Source: Micrasema longulum | Lineage: Eukaryota > Arthropoda > Insecta > Trichoptera > Brachycentridae | NCBI GenBank assembly: GCA_022494885.1 | Contig: JAGVSM010004007.1 | Location: 1 to 64,000 of the forward strand | DNA: 64,000 bases | Direction of reading: 5' to 3' | Shown: positions 10,501 through 21,463 of the stretch, piece by piece | Position numbering within the stretch: the stretch's first letter is position 1 | How the letters are laid out: each line of letters opens with the position of its first letter | Program-made: the position numbers and the translations under genes | Notes under the pieces: model-generated | The model's input: the letters and a program-made list of their open reading frames with translations, nothing else | The model's database searches: none | What the model was told of the DNA's origin: nothing

Positions 10501-13500
10501 TATCCCTGAGATAATTTAGAGTTCTTTGCCTTACTATAGTTAAATATATTCTTATTTTATCCAGAAACATGTTTTCTTTAAGGTTTTACGCTGTTGTGGC
10601 TTCATAGTTGTAATAAAAGTAAATTGCACTTTTTGATATTTTTTAAAATTGAAAGTATGGTTTTACATTAAAAAAAAATATTTTAAATTAGTAACAAAAA
10701 AAATAGATGGTAGTGTAATTTTAGTAATATTTGAAGTAAGTATTTTGAAAATCAGAATTATTCTTAACGCCATATTGCTAATAATTAAAAAAATGATTAG
10801 ATGCAAAAAAAATAAATAAAATGCCTCACAATAGGAGTAACTAATAACGCGATCTCAACTGACAAACACGGTATGTGTGTGTAAAATTATGCCAACTTTG
10901 AAACCACAGAGCCACAGCTGCCAGCCAATATGGCGATCATACAAGTTGTCCAACAGTTTCTCATAAAAAGTTGATATATGTTACTAAAATTGTGGAGATG
11001 TGGAAATCACAAATATTAAGCAGAATGGTGAATGTTGCACAGAGTGCGAAGTGATCACTCAAGCCAGCCAGTGACGGGTCATAAGCCTTTTAATGCCTAG
11101 ACTTTCATATTCCCTTTTCAAAAATGTACGATATCTTTTTTTTTAAAGCCAATTGACAGGTTCACGAAAGCCCTCATGGATTGGCATCAAAGATATATGA
11201 GGGCATTAGAAGAAAACTTAGAAATCTCCACCAAAATCGTAAAATTAGTTATTGATGCCAAAATAAACTATACGTAAAAACGTATCCACCCAAATAATAG
11301 CGTAATTCAAAACCATCTGTAAATCTTGCAAAAACAGATTTCAATTATACTTGACACCGCAAAATTTCAGCATTCTCCATTGACTTGGTGAAGCATAATT
11401 AGAAATCTCAGAATTCTTTTTTCAAAGCTTTTCACAAATTACAGCAGGTATAGTAATAGCATGATCTACACAGACATGGAAAGTGTCCCATCTTTAAGGC
11501 TAGTCTGGTAAAACGCATGCAAAATGAGGAAATCATACGATTTTGCCATTTTAAAACAAATGTTTTCTTTTTAATCGCGCAATAATAATAATAAAAAAAA
11601 AACATAAATTGGATAAAGACAATATTTTTTAGAGGTTTTTTTTTCTATGAAAAAATATACTTAAAAGTTTTATGTAACTAAAATATAATTACTTTTAGAC
11701 CGGCAGATTACCCCATTTCAAATTTAGACTAAACTTAGGTATCTGGGTTCTCATTTAAGGACCAAGTATTGAAATAAAATTTGTTGTAATAGATAATCTG
11801 AAGATAATAAAAAGCATTTTAAATCACATTCATTTTTGTGACATTTTTTTTTATTTCTACGTAAAATACTTAACCTTCGGTAATACTATTTATTGAAATA
11901 TTTTAGCTGAAACCTTTTTTTATAGAATCATATTCTTATTTTTTAAAGACGATAATTCTGGTTGTAATATTCAATTTCTAACAATATCTTATTTAGGTAT
12001 TTATTACATTCACCCTTATTCGCCTTACTAGTTCGATTTTATTATTGCGCGATTAAAAAAAACATTTGTTTTAAAATGGCAAAATCTTATGATTTCCTAA
12101 TTTTGCATGCGTTTTACCAGACTACAGCCTTAAGCCAAGAGATATCACCACTTGCTTCTTGAATGCTTGCCTTTGCTGTAAGAAGATATCAACAGTATTG
12201 TTTAGGGAGATTTTGTCAACTGTTCCGATGATCCTTGGCATAGATGAAAAGAATCCGATGTTGGTTCTTAAATTTCCTACAGCAAAGCCAGCATTCGTAT
12301 GCAAATTACGATGGGGTACATTAAGGTTAATCTAAACGAAAATATCATATCTTTGTTGCAAGATGATTAAATCACATCCACCCCAGCGTGGTATTCTGAA
12401 CGCAATAACGCGCGTAGAAAACACATTTTTAATGCGTATTTACGTACTAAATACACACTAACTGAGTGATCTCTTTGCGCGCAAATCCGTTCAGAATACC
12501 AGCCCTGGGGTGCAATTATGAATCTTTTCTATTCCCTAGAGTGGTTAATTTGGGGATGTTGATTTTTTCCATGCGACTTTTCAATTTTTGCTACATATAT
12601 GGTCACACTGATGATTAAACGCCAAAAAATATGAACACGTGAAATCAAACATGATGATTTTCATTTAGAACATTATTGCACAAACACTTTATTTGGTTGA
12701 ATTGACCAAACCATATTAGTTTTATTTCCGTTTATGAAGCAGTTTTATGTAACATTTGACGTTTAATCATCAGTGTAACCATTATATGAAGCATACATAA
12801 GTGTCGTCGCACTAAAAAATAAAAATCTTCAAATGAATAGCTCTCTAGGGGGCAGAGAAGATCCAGAATACCACCACTGGGTTTAGTATAAACCTTAGAT
12901 ACCTGTGAGCTTGTTCTCTTCCCAAACGGCCTTCAGGTGAGGGTAGTCCAGGTCAGCTTCGGCTAGTAGGCGGCGAAGGGCGGCGGCGCGGAGCCGCTCA
13001 TCGCGGGAAGTTCGGATTAGGAGGGGACCAAACACGGGCCTGCAACATTCAATGTTACTGGATTAGAGACGGGAGACGATTTTGATTGAATGATTAGTGA
13101 ATTTAAGTAAGTGTGGAATGCATTGCCCATGTAAAATGGGAATCTGGTGTACACGTAAAAAAATATAGAAAGCGCAGTAACCTGAATGTGTTTTGCCTCT
13201 CGAGAAGACTCTTAAGTTGTGTTAAATGGGCTAGATCCTTTTCTGTAGAGATGGTGAATTGAGTGACAATGTCGCACATGTTCTTCATCGTAGCTGCGTT
13301 ACCGTCGCTTTTACCAGCAACTAAGTCTTGCTGTTCACCTGAAATTTGTCATTTTTACTGATTTATACAAATTCATTTACTTGAAATAATTTCCATGCTC
13401 CATTTGGATAACCAATTACCAATTGGATGAAATAACCAATTAAGTGACACAATGACGTTTTTCTGTTTTTCAGTTCAACCCCAAGATGAATACATGTACA

Positions 13501-16500
13501 AAATGTACTGGTTTGAAATAGAGCTAGACCCCTGGATGAGTGTTTTGTTTTCAACTTGAAGGCAACTTTTATTTTAAAAAAAAATCCAAAACAAGAAATC
13601 GAGGGGAGCAAAGTCCGTATGCCCAGTAGGTATTTTTTTATTTTATTTGCAATTTAATATGTCCATTTAACAATGGTAAATAAGTTTTTGTATAATATAT
13701 ACAGGTACAATTTAAATAAAATACAACTAAAGAAAGTTAAAGCAAGGACAAAAAAATTAAATAATAGTTACTGGGTCAAGACAAGATCTGGTCTATTTTG
13801 GTGATTGTTTAAATCTTGAAAGACTTACACCGAAAAAGTCCAGATCTTTTCTAGAGTTTACAATGTGACACGATCCGGACATTGGTGCATGCAAGCCATA
13901 GTTTGCGCTGTGCTGATTAAGCAACAGCACATTATTATTTCGCAACAGGCAGAAAACTTACAGTAAAAAAATGAACTGTGTCAATTTCTTTTTCTTCAGT
14001 TTAAGATTAGGACTGCTGTCATAGCCCTCTGAATCCTGCTTCGGAAAGTAAAAAAAATAGTTTATGTATAGACTGTAGTAATAATATTTTACGCACCCAG
14101 AAGCCATACAAATGGAAGTAAAAGTTTACCCATCAACAGATAATTTCATTAGTTAAATACGGCTTCTGCACTGTATTTCATATTTTTCTGTACATATCGG
14201 CAGTTTAGCAGCTACAGAAAAACCTCTGTTTTATGTTTTTAAAGGGACCAAAAAAAAGTGTTAAACTGAGGAAATGAAAAACTGCAGAAAAGTTGTATAA
14301 ACTGACATAATTGGGGATTATTCATATTTGCCTATGATTTCATAAAAATATTTTGAATTTTTTAAATCAATACCACAATGAGTTTTTTTATTGAATTAAA
14401 AAAAATACATGTTAAAATAATTTTATCTAGGTACTTAACGTTAAAAACACGAAAATAACAATTTGAATTTGCATAAAATGCATACAATGATTTTTCCCCT
14501 AAATATTAGGAAATTTGATTAATATGGGTATCACTTTTTTCAGTATGGCACCACAGAATTTCACCTGACATTTACATAGTGGCCAAACTGTTTCACACTT
14601 TTATGATAACTGTTTAAACAATCATCTTTCCAAATTATGTTTATAACTTTAAATTAACTTTTTGCATTGTAATTTATAGATGTAAAGACTTTATTCTTTA
14701 TGCGTCAACCGCATGTCACAATATAGTAAAATGTCAAAATTAGACACTTAAACTGAATAGTCAATTACACTGAACCTACTTGGAATTTAGAATGAGACCA
14801 CAATTTACACATTTTGCACCTTCTTTACACCAATTTGGGCAAACGCGGCAGCGCACGGCTCGGTGTCTTTTGACAGATCGAATGAGTTTAGAAAAATATT
14901 CAATGTAAAACCGGGGTTTAAAAAACATTAATTGGGGGGATATTTTAATGAGAATGTACAGAAAAAATGGGACCTAAACATTTCGGCGTAAAAAGCGGGA
15001 AAACGTAAAATTTATGAACATAAAAACGAGGTTTAACTGCATCTGCTTTCTATTTTAGTTTTATTTCATCTCGATCTATGTGCTTCTTCACAGCCTACCT
15101 TCATAGTATACATTATGTAATAACCCGTATAGCAATGCTGACTAGAATAAGGAAGTTCAGTTTTTTTTTAAAAATATTTGTTAATAGACTATCAAAAACT
15201 AAGCTAAAAAAATATCATTTTTATATTTATGTATCGTATTATTATCCCTAGGAATTTTCAAAGATTTGTGATTTTGAAAATTTCCACCGAAACTTTGAAA
15301 TTACACCGCCCGCGATGTCACGAGTTCAAGTCGGTGAGTTTATCCGACATTTATTGCCTCGCCTTTTTCATGTTTTTGACAGCTCAAGAGTCTGAAGTTA
15401 GCCCTGATCATTATACCAACTTGTTGGTCGAAAAAAAATTCATTCCACCCCGGAAAACTGACAGCTCAAGAGTCTGAAGTTAGTCTCTATTATTATATTC
15501 TTGGTAAGTTAAATTAATAGACAAAACCTAGAAATCAGCAGTTTATTTTTAATGTGTTTTACAAACATTTATTGCCGCCATTTTTGTGTTTCAATTGTAA
15601 TTTTAAAGGCGGTTTGTTGTGTTTTACAGATAATTATTATTTATGAAAATCATATTAAAAAAAGTCGTTACAAAAAAATATTTCAAAAATAGCTCCAGGA
15701 CTTGTTTAATAAAAATTAATTCACTGAATAACTTTTTTTGGTCGGTCCCCTGAAAAACGTAATTTAGGGGTTTTACTGTAGTCCATTTTTAAGAACTGTT
15801 CCATGCATTTTTAAAAAACTTTGCCATGCAATTGAATATCTCATTTCTATTGTGTAGTAAAACATTTTTCGTATCCAATTTCCCATACCACTGAATTTCC
15901 TCATTGTTAAATAAAGTAATGAACCTTGAGAGAGATGGTGTGCGATTTTGAAAGCGGCCGTGGCTCTCTCCAAGGCACTATCCAACGCCCAGTCAGCGTC
16001 CAGGAGTATCTTGGCCAACACTCGAAGGTTGAAGGACTTCACGGCGGCCTGACACTTGTCCGCTGCTAAGGCTTGGCCGTCCGCAAATCCAACCACCACA
16101 GCTTTAAATCTATCCACTAGGTTATATCTGGAATAAGATTTTTTTTTTTTAAAAAACAGGAATTTTCTCTTATTTTAATTTATTCATTCATTGTCTACAT
16201 CCAGACGGATGAAGTGTGTGCAATAAAACCAAATTCCCGTAACACATGATCGAGATACACTGCATGTACTTTATCAATGCATTGCCCTATGCACCATCTG
16301 TGTGGATTAGGGCTTCAAATCTAATCTAACAGTTTCTGTTTTGAAGGTATTTAATTGAAGAATGATTCAAGGAAAATGGCATAAAAAAATATTGTACTTC
16401 TCATTTTAAACACTACTGGGACTAATCGAATCCACCTCAGTGGGCATAAAGTTAATAAGGAAATAAGTTTGAAAAACAGTAATTAAATATTTGTTTTACA

Positions 16501-19500
16501 CAAATCAATAGAATTGAAAGTTACAAAATGTAGTATAAACTATAAGTTTGACAGATATTTTAACAAACAGCGTGTCTGGTTAACTCTGTCACATCTGAAA
16601 CCACAATGATCGGTATGAGCAAGATGACAAATTGGCATAGTAAAAAAATAATTTAGAAACTTAAAATTTAAAAGAAAACTTTAAAAAAAACCAAATGACT
16701 GCTTACTTCCGCGGAGCGCAGTGCTAGCTATCCTTTCCGCACTCCTGTTTGCTTCCTTAAACAAATAAGCAACCACTCGGTTTTTTAAATTATTTTTTTT
16801 TAGTTTTAAAATGATTCTAAATTATTTTTTTCAATATGCCAATATGTCGGGTTCGTACCGGTCGTCGTGGTTTCGGATGTGACAGGGTTTACCATACACG
16901 CAGTAGAGAACCTCTCCGAAAACAGAAACTGGAAGTCCAGACATTTACAGGGTTCGCGATCTTATTGGCTGAACTCAAATTTAAACACTGCGCAACATTC
17001 AGCATCCATATTTTCATGCTAAACAAATCAGGAGAGCAGCATACCTGCGTAGTGCCTCTAGTAACATGGGGGAGGTGACTTTTCTTGGTTCGTGTGTGAT
17101 TAGAATAACTCCCGACGTGTCGCCTTTTTGGGCTTCCAACCATTCTAGAAATTCTACCAGGGCTGATATTTCTGATTTTGTTTTCAATATCTGCAAAACA
17201 ATTTATTTTAAAACAGTCAAAATAATTGGCTATCTACGAAATTTTTATTGTGACCTAAAAAAAAAACTGTATTAATCATCAATATAAAAGGATTTTGAAT
17301 TTTAAAACCATAAGTTCGATTTTTTTAAAGTACAAAATACTAGCCCAAACAGTACTGGCCTATGTATCTACCACAAAATAAAACTTAATTCTAATGGACA
17401 GGTAAGTTTCAATATTATATCAAACGCTAAGGTTATCAGTTGAATATATTTATTATTTCTTTAGAAGTGCGCGAATAATATTACAAGGAGAAAGAAGCCA
17501 TACTAAAAGAGATTTGAAATTAAAAACACGCTCAAAGTGTACAGTAAAACCTCGTTTTTCGTTCCTCAATTTTACATTTTCCCGATTTTTACAAGTGTTC
17601 GGGACCCATTTTTCTTCATGCATCAATATTCCCCACAATTAACGTTTCTTACATTTTCCATCACCCCATGTGATGTGTCAAAAAAGCCAAAATTAAGTCG
17701 TAATAATGGTGCCGCGGTCCGCGTGCCACCGCATGTGCCACGCGAATGAAGAATAAAAACAGGTAAACAATCAATAAAGGATAAATTATTGTCTTAACCT
17801 AAATTCTAACTCCTTTTAAAAAAGATGCATCTCTTATGCAAGTATAAATTAATAAAAATATTTTAAAAAAAAAGAGTAATTGAATAGTGAATGTATATAA
17901 GAACGGAAAAAACTTACTAATGATAATTTTAAAATAAGAATGAAAATAAATAAGAATAAAAAAAAATATACTCAAATGCGAAAAACCTTTTTAATCTTGT
18001 ATATTAAGTTTATATTCATATATATTGAGGCCTCGTGGCGGAGTGGTCAGCGCGTTTTACCTATGTATATTGTACTGATGCAGTGCCCTATGCACCATTA
18101 GATGTGGAAAGGGAATGATGATGATTTAAAGTTAAATATTATGTGCAGTGACAGCGCGCACATCGGAACCAGAACAAAATGCTAAATCTGCTATCGTTTT
18201 TGTTTGCTAAATGTTTTATACGCGTTAACATTATAAGCACAATATACAAACAAACTTTCTACAATAAATCAAATGTAATTACCATGTGTACTTGATTGAT
18301 ACAAACAATACTGCAGTGAGGGATACAATTAAAGCTTTTATGTCTCTATGTTTAGTTATTTTCGCAGTTAGATTGAAAGAAATAATACATTTTTGCTTTT
18401 AAATTACTTTTAAAAGGTTGACAGTGAATATGTGAAACTGAAGAAAGACGCTAATCTTTATAAACAGTTACATTCGGAGGAGAGTTTCCTCCAAGCTCTT
18501 TCCTTTTTCGTCAGTGCAGAATGAAGGAAGCCAACGTGTTAACGGTATCCTTACTTTTGCCCCCGCGCATTGGCCCAATGTGTATTGGGCCCTTAAGGAT
18601 CCTGTAGCGACTAAATGTGAAGGACAAGTAAAGTTACCACATTGGCAACATTATCTTTTAGCATCCTATAGCGGCCAATTGTGAAGGAAAAGTGTAGTTA
18701 CCTTATTGGCAACATTGTCTTTTAGCATCCTATAGCGACCAATTGTGACGACTCGCATATTGTGTCTACGCCGTGCTCCGGGATTAAGGTTACCGTGGGG
18801 CATAATGTACTGGGAGAACTGGGCTGAAGGAGTGTAGGCGCCGATGTGACAAATCTGAAATGAGAAATTAACAGCATAAATAAACTGGAAGTCATATGGA
18901 TTACTGTATAAATTAATCTTGATGGTTATAATAAAACCATGTGTTCAAAACGCGCAAACCAATATGTAGAATTAACCATTATTAGTTAGGAACCCTGGTA
19001 TCTGTTAGCTGAGTGCTGGACCTTCAATAAAGATGAAGGCTCGCTTTCAGGTCTGTCCTCAGTGATACCGGGGAAATTATAGCCTAGAAAATATGTTGAA
19101 TAATATTTTTTTAAAAGTATTTGCCCTTATAAGCTCAAGGGCTTCTATGAAAATGAATAATTTTGCATTTTGCGGGTGTCACGGTTATTGGTGAAATATT
19201 TAAATAATATTTATTAGATGGCATTAAAAAAACACTTTTTCATTTTTACTAGATACTGCTTTTTTGCTTGAAATGACAGTATGTGTTTTAAAGAAATTGG
19301 TAATATTTTGATGATATTAAAATAAACTAAATTAGTGGATTCAAATCAGTGTTTGATTTTAATATTGAAATTATAATACGGAGTTCTACAAAATGTATAA
19401 ATAATACATTGCTGCAATCCATCAATCATTAACCAACAATGACATACATATGAAACAAGGGATAAAAACAAGATAAGATTATCAATGAGGAGAAAAACAG

Positions 19501-20447
19501 AATCTCAAAACTCATAGTACAAGGGATCAAATGTCCAACTACATGGTAAAACATTGGATTATTTTGCAAACACATACAAAATAACAACAGGTTTGTTATA
19601 AGGAAAGTTTTTATTGTAGAATTTGTACTATTCTGAGTATCTCTATCTCGAGACTGAAAATCTTTGCTTCATGTGTTGAATAATCAATATATTCTATAAT
19701 TGGAGTATTAATACAGTACCCTATCTCCGGACTCTATATGACCCAGTCATCGAAAGGGTCGAGCGTTTCAAATACCCGGGAGTACATGTTACAGAAAATG
19801 GCACCTTTCAAAAAGGGCTGGGAATGCAGCTAGGAACAGAGCTGATTTGATAAATAGCAAGATTGGATATTTACTCTGTGAAAGCCAAATGGAAAAATAC
19901 TGAGTTTTGAGAATAGATGTTTCAGAAGAATCTTGCGTGTGTGTTGGTTTGACTTCATAAGGAGTGATGAGAATGTCTTCAAGCGGAAGCAATACGGTTG
20001 GCTGAGCCATACTGCGGATACCGCCCGAGAGCCTTAACCACGCTCAACCGCATCAGGTTCTTAACGTCCTGGATGTCCCCTGTTGACTGTTCGTTGGCGG
20101 TTTATATCAGTACCACGGGACGCGAACCTGACTTGGGAGGACGCGCAGGCGCTGGCAGCCGACAGAGGCTGTTTGTGGACACCATATGCTCTTACTAGGA
20201 AGCGGACTTGGAATGACGATAACAATTTATGTAATGTCCGAAAAACTATTTTAGATAACCTTAATTTTTACAATGTTTTGTAAAATCTTTCTTACATTTC
20301 AAAATATTTTATAAAATTAGTGAGGTGTGGATTTACCTCATCTATGAGCCTTTTCCCGGTAGTATCCGTGTCCCATCCCACCAAAGTATAGTTCCCTTGT
20401 GGAAGGCCTTCTGTGACCTTACTTCCATTCATGGCCGGAGAAACCAT
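7537..20447 (-). CDS. exu: maternal protein exuperantia (complete)
   Basis: Exuperantia is an insect RNA-binding protein of the oocyte and testis. In Drosophila it localises bicoid mRNA and is known as a pseudonuclease with an EXO-like fold and a SAM-like domain. Nine coding exons join without a break to 413 residues: 20337-20447, 18702-18854, 17045-17190, 15925-16127, 13182-13338, 12903-13039, 9368-9513, 8575-8701 and 7537-7598. Residues ~20-205 form the EXO-like domain (YTLVGWDTDTTGKRLIDE, ICHIGAYTPSAQFSQYIMPH, NPGARRRHNMRVVTIG, ILKTKSEISALVEFLEWLEA, ILITHEPRK, LLEALRRYNLVDRF). Residues ~250-345 fit the SAM-like domain (RPVFGPLL, ERLRAAALRRLL, LVEILDCHFDP). The tail from ~352 is acidic and low-complexity. 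The D-T-D in WDTDTTG, where active DEDD nucleases have D-x-E, fits loss of catalysis. An acceptor lies one base before the ATG, so at least one upstream non-coding exon is expected; it was not found. Confidence 0.93.
7780..7890. repeat. dispersed 'ccagccaatgacaggtcataagcc' repeat, copy 1
   Basis: It contains gagatgtgcaagttc and cttaaccagccagtaacagg followed by aagcctag. The same ordered words occur at 10970-11110, 34240-34375, 46250-46510 (reverse) and 47765-48070. It lies in exu intron 8 near the last exon. Family identity is unknown. Confidence 0.55.
8231..8313. repeat. hairpin, arms ~32 bp
   Basis: The arm gtcgtcgtatccaacgaaaa-ggacacaattg pairs with caattgtgtcc-tttttattgaatatgacgat around a ~16-base loop. 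The inner aaaggacacaattg is perfect. It is probably a small foldback MITE in exu intron 8. Confidence 0.6.
8575..8701 (-). CDS. exu: exu coding exon 8
   Basis: Acceptor tatcaacag, donor GTATGA. It encodes the acidic linker NGTDEQEDKNADMGDQPEDS and a Thr/Ser-rich stretch ending KLKQSNDTG. Confidence 0.88.
9368..9513 (-). CDS. exu: exu coding exon 7
   Basis: Acceptor gtttcag, donor GTATGT. It encodes LENELACLNVSAKEEQVKEL, then VEILDCHFDPAKEAKGPKV and a basic RRVRPKNPR. It is the end of the SAM-like domain plus a basic segment. Confidence 0.9.
9651..10376. mobile_element. PIF/Harbinger-like non-autonomous element
   Basis: The left end tggcggctgcacactcg-tcgag and the right end (reverse complement tggcggctgtacacattc-atcgag) are inverted repeats. 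Both are directly flanked by TTA (9648-9650 and 10377-10379), the usual 3-bp Harbinger target duplication. The interior carries several tctcg/cgaga-rich segments and no transposase. A 34-codon frame near 9880-9981 has no recognised domain. It is inserted in exu intron 6. Confidence 0.65.
10970..11110. repeat. dispersed 'ccagccaatgacaggtcataagcc' repeat, copy 2
   Basis: It carries ggagatgtggaaatc, agcagaatggtgaatgtt, gccagccagtgacgggtcat and aagcctttt-aatgcctagac in the family order. It lies in exu intron 6. Confidence 0.6.
12120..12345 (-). pseudogene. non-LTR retrotransposon RT tail fragment
   Basis: The minus-strand translation contains HTNAGFAVGNLRTNIGFFSS, then MPRIIGTVDKISLNNTVDIF. It is close to the fragment at 56820-57110 and matches the RxNxGFxxPxxRxxxxxN tail of jockey-type RTs. 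Confidence 0.65.
12383..12511. repeat. foldback MITE (TGGTATTCTGAAC family)
   Basis: Left end cagcgtggtattctgaacg; right end cgttcagaataccagccctg. The interior pairs gcgcgtag/aaa-type segments around gcgtatttacgta. It is a relative of 5717-5835. Confidence 0.6.
12502..12888. repeat. 390-bp inverted-repeat MITE, 'TTAATCATCAGTGT' family
   Basis: Outer ends (ctggggtgcaattatgaatc... and ...gatccagaataccaccactgg) are imperfect inverted repeats over about 45 bases. An inner pair (cactgatgattaaacg and cgtttaatcatcagtg) makes a second inverted repeat. Relatives lie at 42262-42470 and 43480-43832. It adjoins exu exon 6. Confidence 0.6.
12903..13039 (-). CDS. exu: exu coding exon 6
   Basis: Acceptor gttgcag, donor GTATCT. 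It encodes PVFGPLLIRTSRDERLRAAA, then LRRLLAEADLDYPHLKAVWE and ENKLT. It is notably GC-rich compared with its AT-rich surroundings. Confidence 0.92.
13182..13338 (-). CDS. exu: exu coding exon 5
   Basis: Acceptor aatttcag, donor GTTACT. It encodes EQQDLVAGKSDGNAATMKNM, then CDIVTQFTISTEKDLAHLTQ and LKSLLERQNTFR. It links the EXO-like and SAM-like domains. Confidence 0.9.
13615..14210. other. exu intron 4, possible LINE tail, otherwise nothing
   Basis: At 13620-13745 a tatttttttattttatttgc...aacaatggtaaataag segment looks like the minus-strand 3' end of a LINE, as at 28345 and 53840. No reading frame or TIR supports a firmer call. Confidence 0.3.
14211..15043. repeat. TIR element, CAG(A/T)AAAACCTC-type ends
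   Basis: The left end cagaaaaacctctgttttat-gtttttaaaggg and the right end (reverse complement cagttaaacctcgtttttat-gttcataaatttta) are imperfect inverted repeats. A TA precedes the left end. No transposase frame is visible. A related end is at 17534-17660. It is probably a pogo/Tc1-like non-autonomous element. Confidence 0.5.
15147..15905 (+). repeat. GGAAGTTCAG-family MITE with inserted GAGTCTGAAGTTAG repeat
   Basis: The left end ataaggaagttcag and right end tatccaatttcccat-accactgaatttcctcatt match the family. The middle (about 15350-15780) is the GAGTCTGAAGTTAG repeat also found at 4480-5072, ending ggttttactgta. This looks like one element inserted in another. The right edge abuts exu exon 4. 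Confidence 0.6.
15925..16127 (-). CDS. exu: exu coding exon 4
   Basis: Acceptor attccag; donor GTTCAT, a weak but phase-consistent GT. It encodes YNLVDRFKAVVVGFADGQAL, then AVKSFNLRVLAKILLDADWA and FKIAHHLSQ. The MITE at 15147-15905 ends 20 bases beyond the donor. Confidence 0.88.
16140..17044. other. exu intron 3, nothing firm
   Basis: AT-rich intron. A short motif (tgccctatgcaccat, near 16285) is shared with 18080 and may be a SINE/LINE remnant. No gene is seen. Confidence 0.4.
17045..17190 (-). CDS. exu: exu coding exon 3
   Basis: Acceptor ttttgcag, donor GTATGC. It encodes ILKTKSEISALVEFLEWLEA, then QKGDTSGVILITHEPRKVTS and PMLLEALR. It is highly similar to the fly IIKTKSEIAALxDFLxWLE region. 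Confidence 0.95.
17534..17660 (+). repeat. TIR end fragment (CAGTAAAACCTCG)
   Basis: It begins tacagtaaaacctcgttttt and continues gtgttcgggaccca. It resembles the ends of the element at 14211-15043. Only one end is present. Confidence 0.45.
18026..18115 (+). repeat. tRNA-derived SINE head, truncated (family 1)
   Basis: It has gcctcgtggcggagtggtcagcgcg, an A-box-like segment, but the B box is missing. It is followed by the tgccctatgcaccat motif. It is a relative of 21922-22140. Confidence 0.5.
18599..18790 (-). repeat. 64-bp tandem repeat spanning the exu exon 2 splice donor
   Basis: The word atcct(a/g)tagcg starts at 18599, 18663 and 18727, exactly 64 bases apart. The copy nearest 18727 is the 3' end of exu exon 2. 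The middle copy repeats the RYRMLKDNVAN coding piece and a second GTAAC donor. The outer copy keeps only part. Confidence 0.85.
18702..18854 (-). CDS. exu: exu coding exon 2
   Basis: Acceptor atttcag, donor GTAACT. It encodes ICHIGAYTPSAQFSQYIMPH, then GNLNPGARRRHNMRVVTIG and RYRMLKDNVANK. Its 3' end is partly duplicated downstream. Confidence 0.96.
18870..19680. other. exu intron 1, nothing recognised
   Basis: AT-rich with no coding exon, TIR or SINE signature that I can support. Confidence 0.45.
19690..20225 (+). pseudogene. non-LTR retrotransposon RT C-terminal remnant
   Basis: With several frame changes the plus strand reads VERFKYPGVHVTENGTFQKG, DIYSVKAKWK, then RCFRRILRVCWFDFIRSDE, YGWLSHT and TWEDAQALAADR. 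The (K)YLGxxVTENGT...RCxRRILG...F(I)RxDE...GHxxR series is that of LINE reverse transcriptases. It sits in exu intron 1, opposite in strand to the gene. Confidence 0.7.
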
Positions 20448-20448
20448 T
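20337..20448 (-). CDS. exu: exu first coding exon
   Basis: The acceptor tttttatag ends one base before the ATG (20445-20447). It encodes MVSPAMNGSKVTEG, then LPQGNYTLVGWDTDTTGKRL and IDE, with a GTAAAT donor. The ATG was chosen because the exon begins there and the downstream block matches the family start. Confidence 0.93.
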
Positions 20449-20639
20449 CTATAAAAAACAAAATAACACATCAAAATACTGATATACATAAATATTTTAG
20501 TACACAGGAGAGCCGCTTTCATAACACCAGGAATAAAAGTAAATTAAATTCCATTGGCGAAACAATAATTTAAACAAAGAGGGCCCATATGCATGGCAGT
20601 AAGAATTTATAATAAGCTTCTCAAAATTTTATACTATAA

Positions 20640-20925
20640 ACAAATATTTGGAAGATACAATTGAATAAATTAAAATGTAGTTAATGTAAGTAATATATAC
20701 TATAATCTTATATAATATTTTTACTGTTTATGTTTTCTTAACTTTGTAATTTTTTTGTTTTTTTATCTTTTAAAATTATTTTTTATTATTGTATTTGTCA
20801 GGCTGTAAGAAATTTCTAGCGGCAATAAGTCCGCCATATAACCATGTATACCTTTTTTTTTGTATTTATCACATTGTATATTATGGTTAGTAAAGATTTA
20901 TTATTATTATTAAATACATGTATTT
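20640..20925 (+). repeat. LINE 3' end
   Basis: It contains gcggcaataagtccgcca and later taaagatttattatta. The word gcggcaataag-cccgc followed by an AT-rich tail is also present, reversed, at 28345-28420. It fits the 3' UTR of a LINE. Confidence 0.5.
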
Positions 20926-21059
20926 AGTTTTCTTCAAGGCTTGTTTTGAGTATTGATAATTCATTTTATATGGTTAAAAATTCATAAATAAATTTTACAT
21001 GTGATATTGCTCAAATTATGACTAATGGATTTTAAAATATATATATAATGGTAGTCTGC

Positions 21060-21463
21060 AACTACTATGGGGAACCGGAAATCAAAATGACATTAACAGA
21101 CTACAAGTTGGCAAAATAAAACATTGAAGTTAGTATACGACTTTCCCTTATCTAGCAGCAACTAAAGAACTCTTTAAACAAACTAAACAATTAAATATAA
21201 TTGTAGTAAACGTGGACACGATACGACAATATCATATACAACATTCTAAAACGAGACAAGGACAGTTGAGACTAATAAACAAGGGACTGAAATTGTACAA
21301 TAAACTACCAGACAAAACTAAACAAAAGACAACCTTTAAAAAAGATGTTAAAAATATTATCACAAATAATAGAACATGAATTTAAAAAAGAAAAATTATT
21401 TTGTTAAATGAGTGTAATCCCGTAAGGGTTTATAAATAAATTTCAAATAAAAAAAAATAAATT
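21060..21463 (+). pseudogene. LINE RT tail with 3' end
   Basis: A plus-strand frame reads KTRQGQLRLINKGLKLYNKL, then PDKTKQKTTFKKDVKNIIT. That is the usual GLKLYNxLPxxIK...FKxxxK end of a jockey/CR1 reverse transcriptase. It is followed by aatcccgtaagggtttataa and an A-rich tail. Confidence 0.7.

Noticed and set aside
10232..10570. 112-codon minus-strand frame
   Set aside because: Spans the end of the Harbinger-like element and its flank; no conserved motif.
16836..17143. plus- and minus-strand frames overlapping exu exon 3
   Set aside because: Shadows of the real exon in other frames plus intron sequence.
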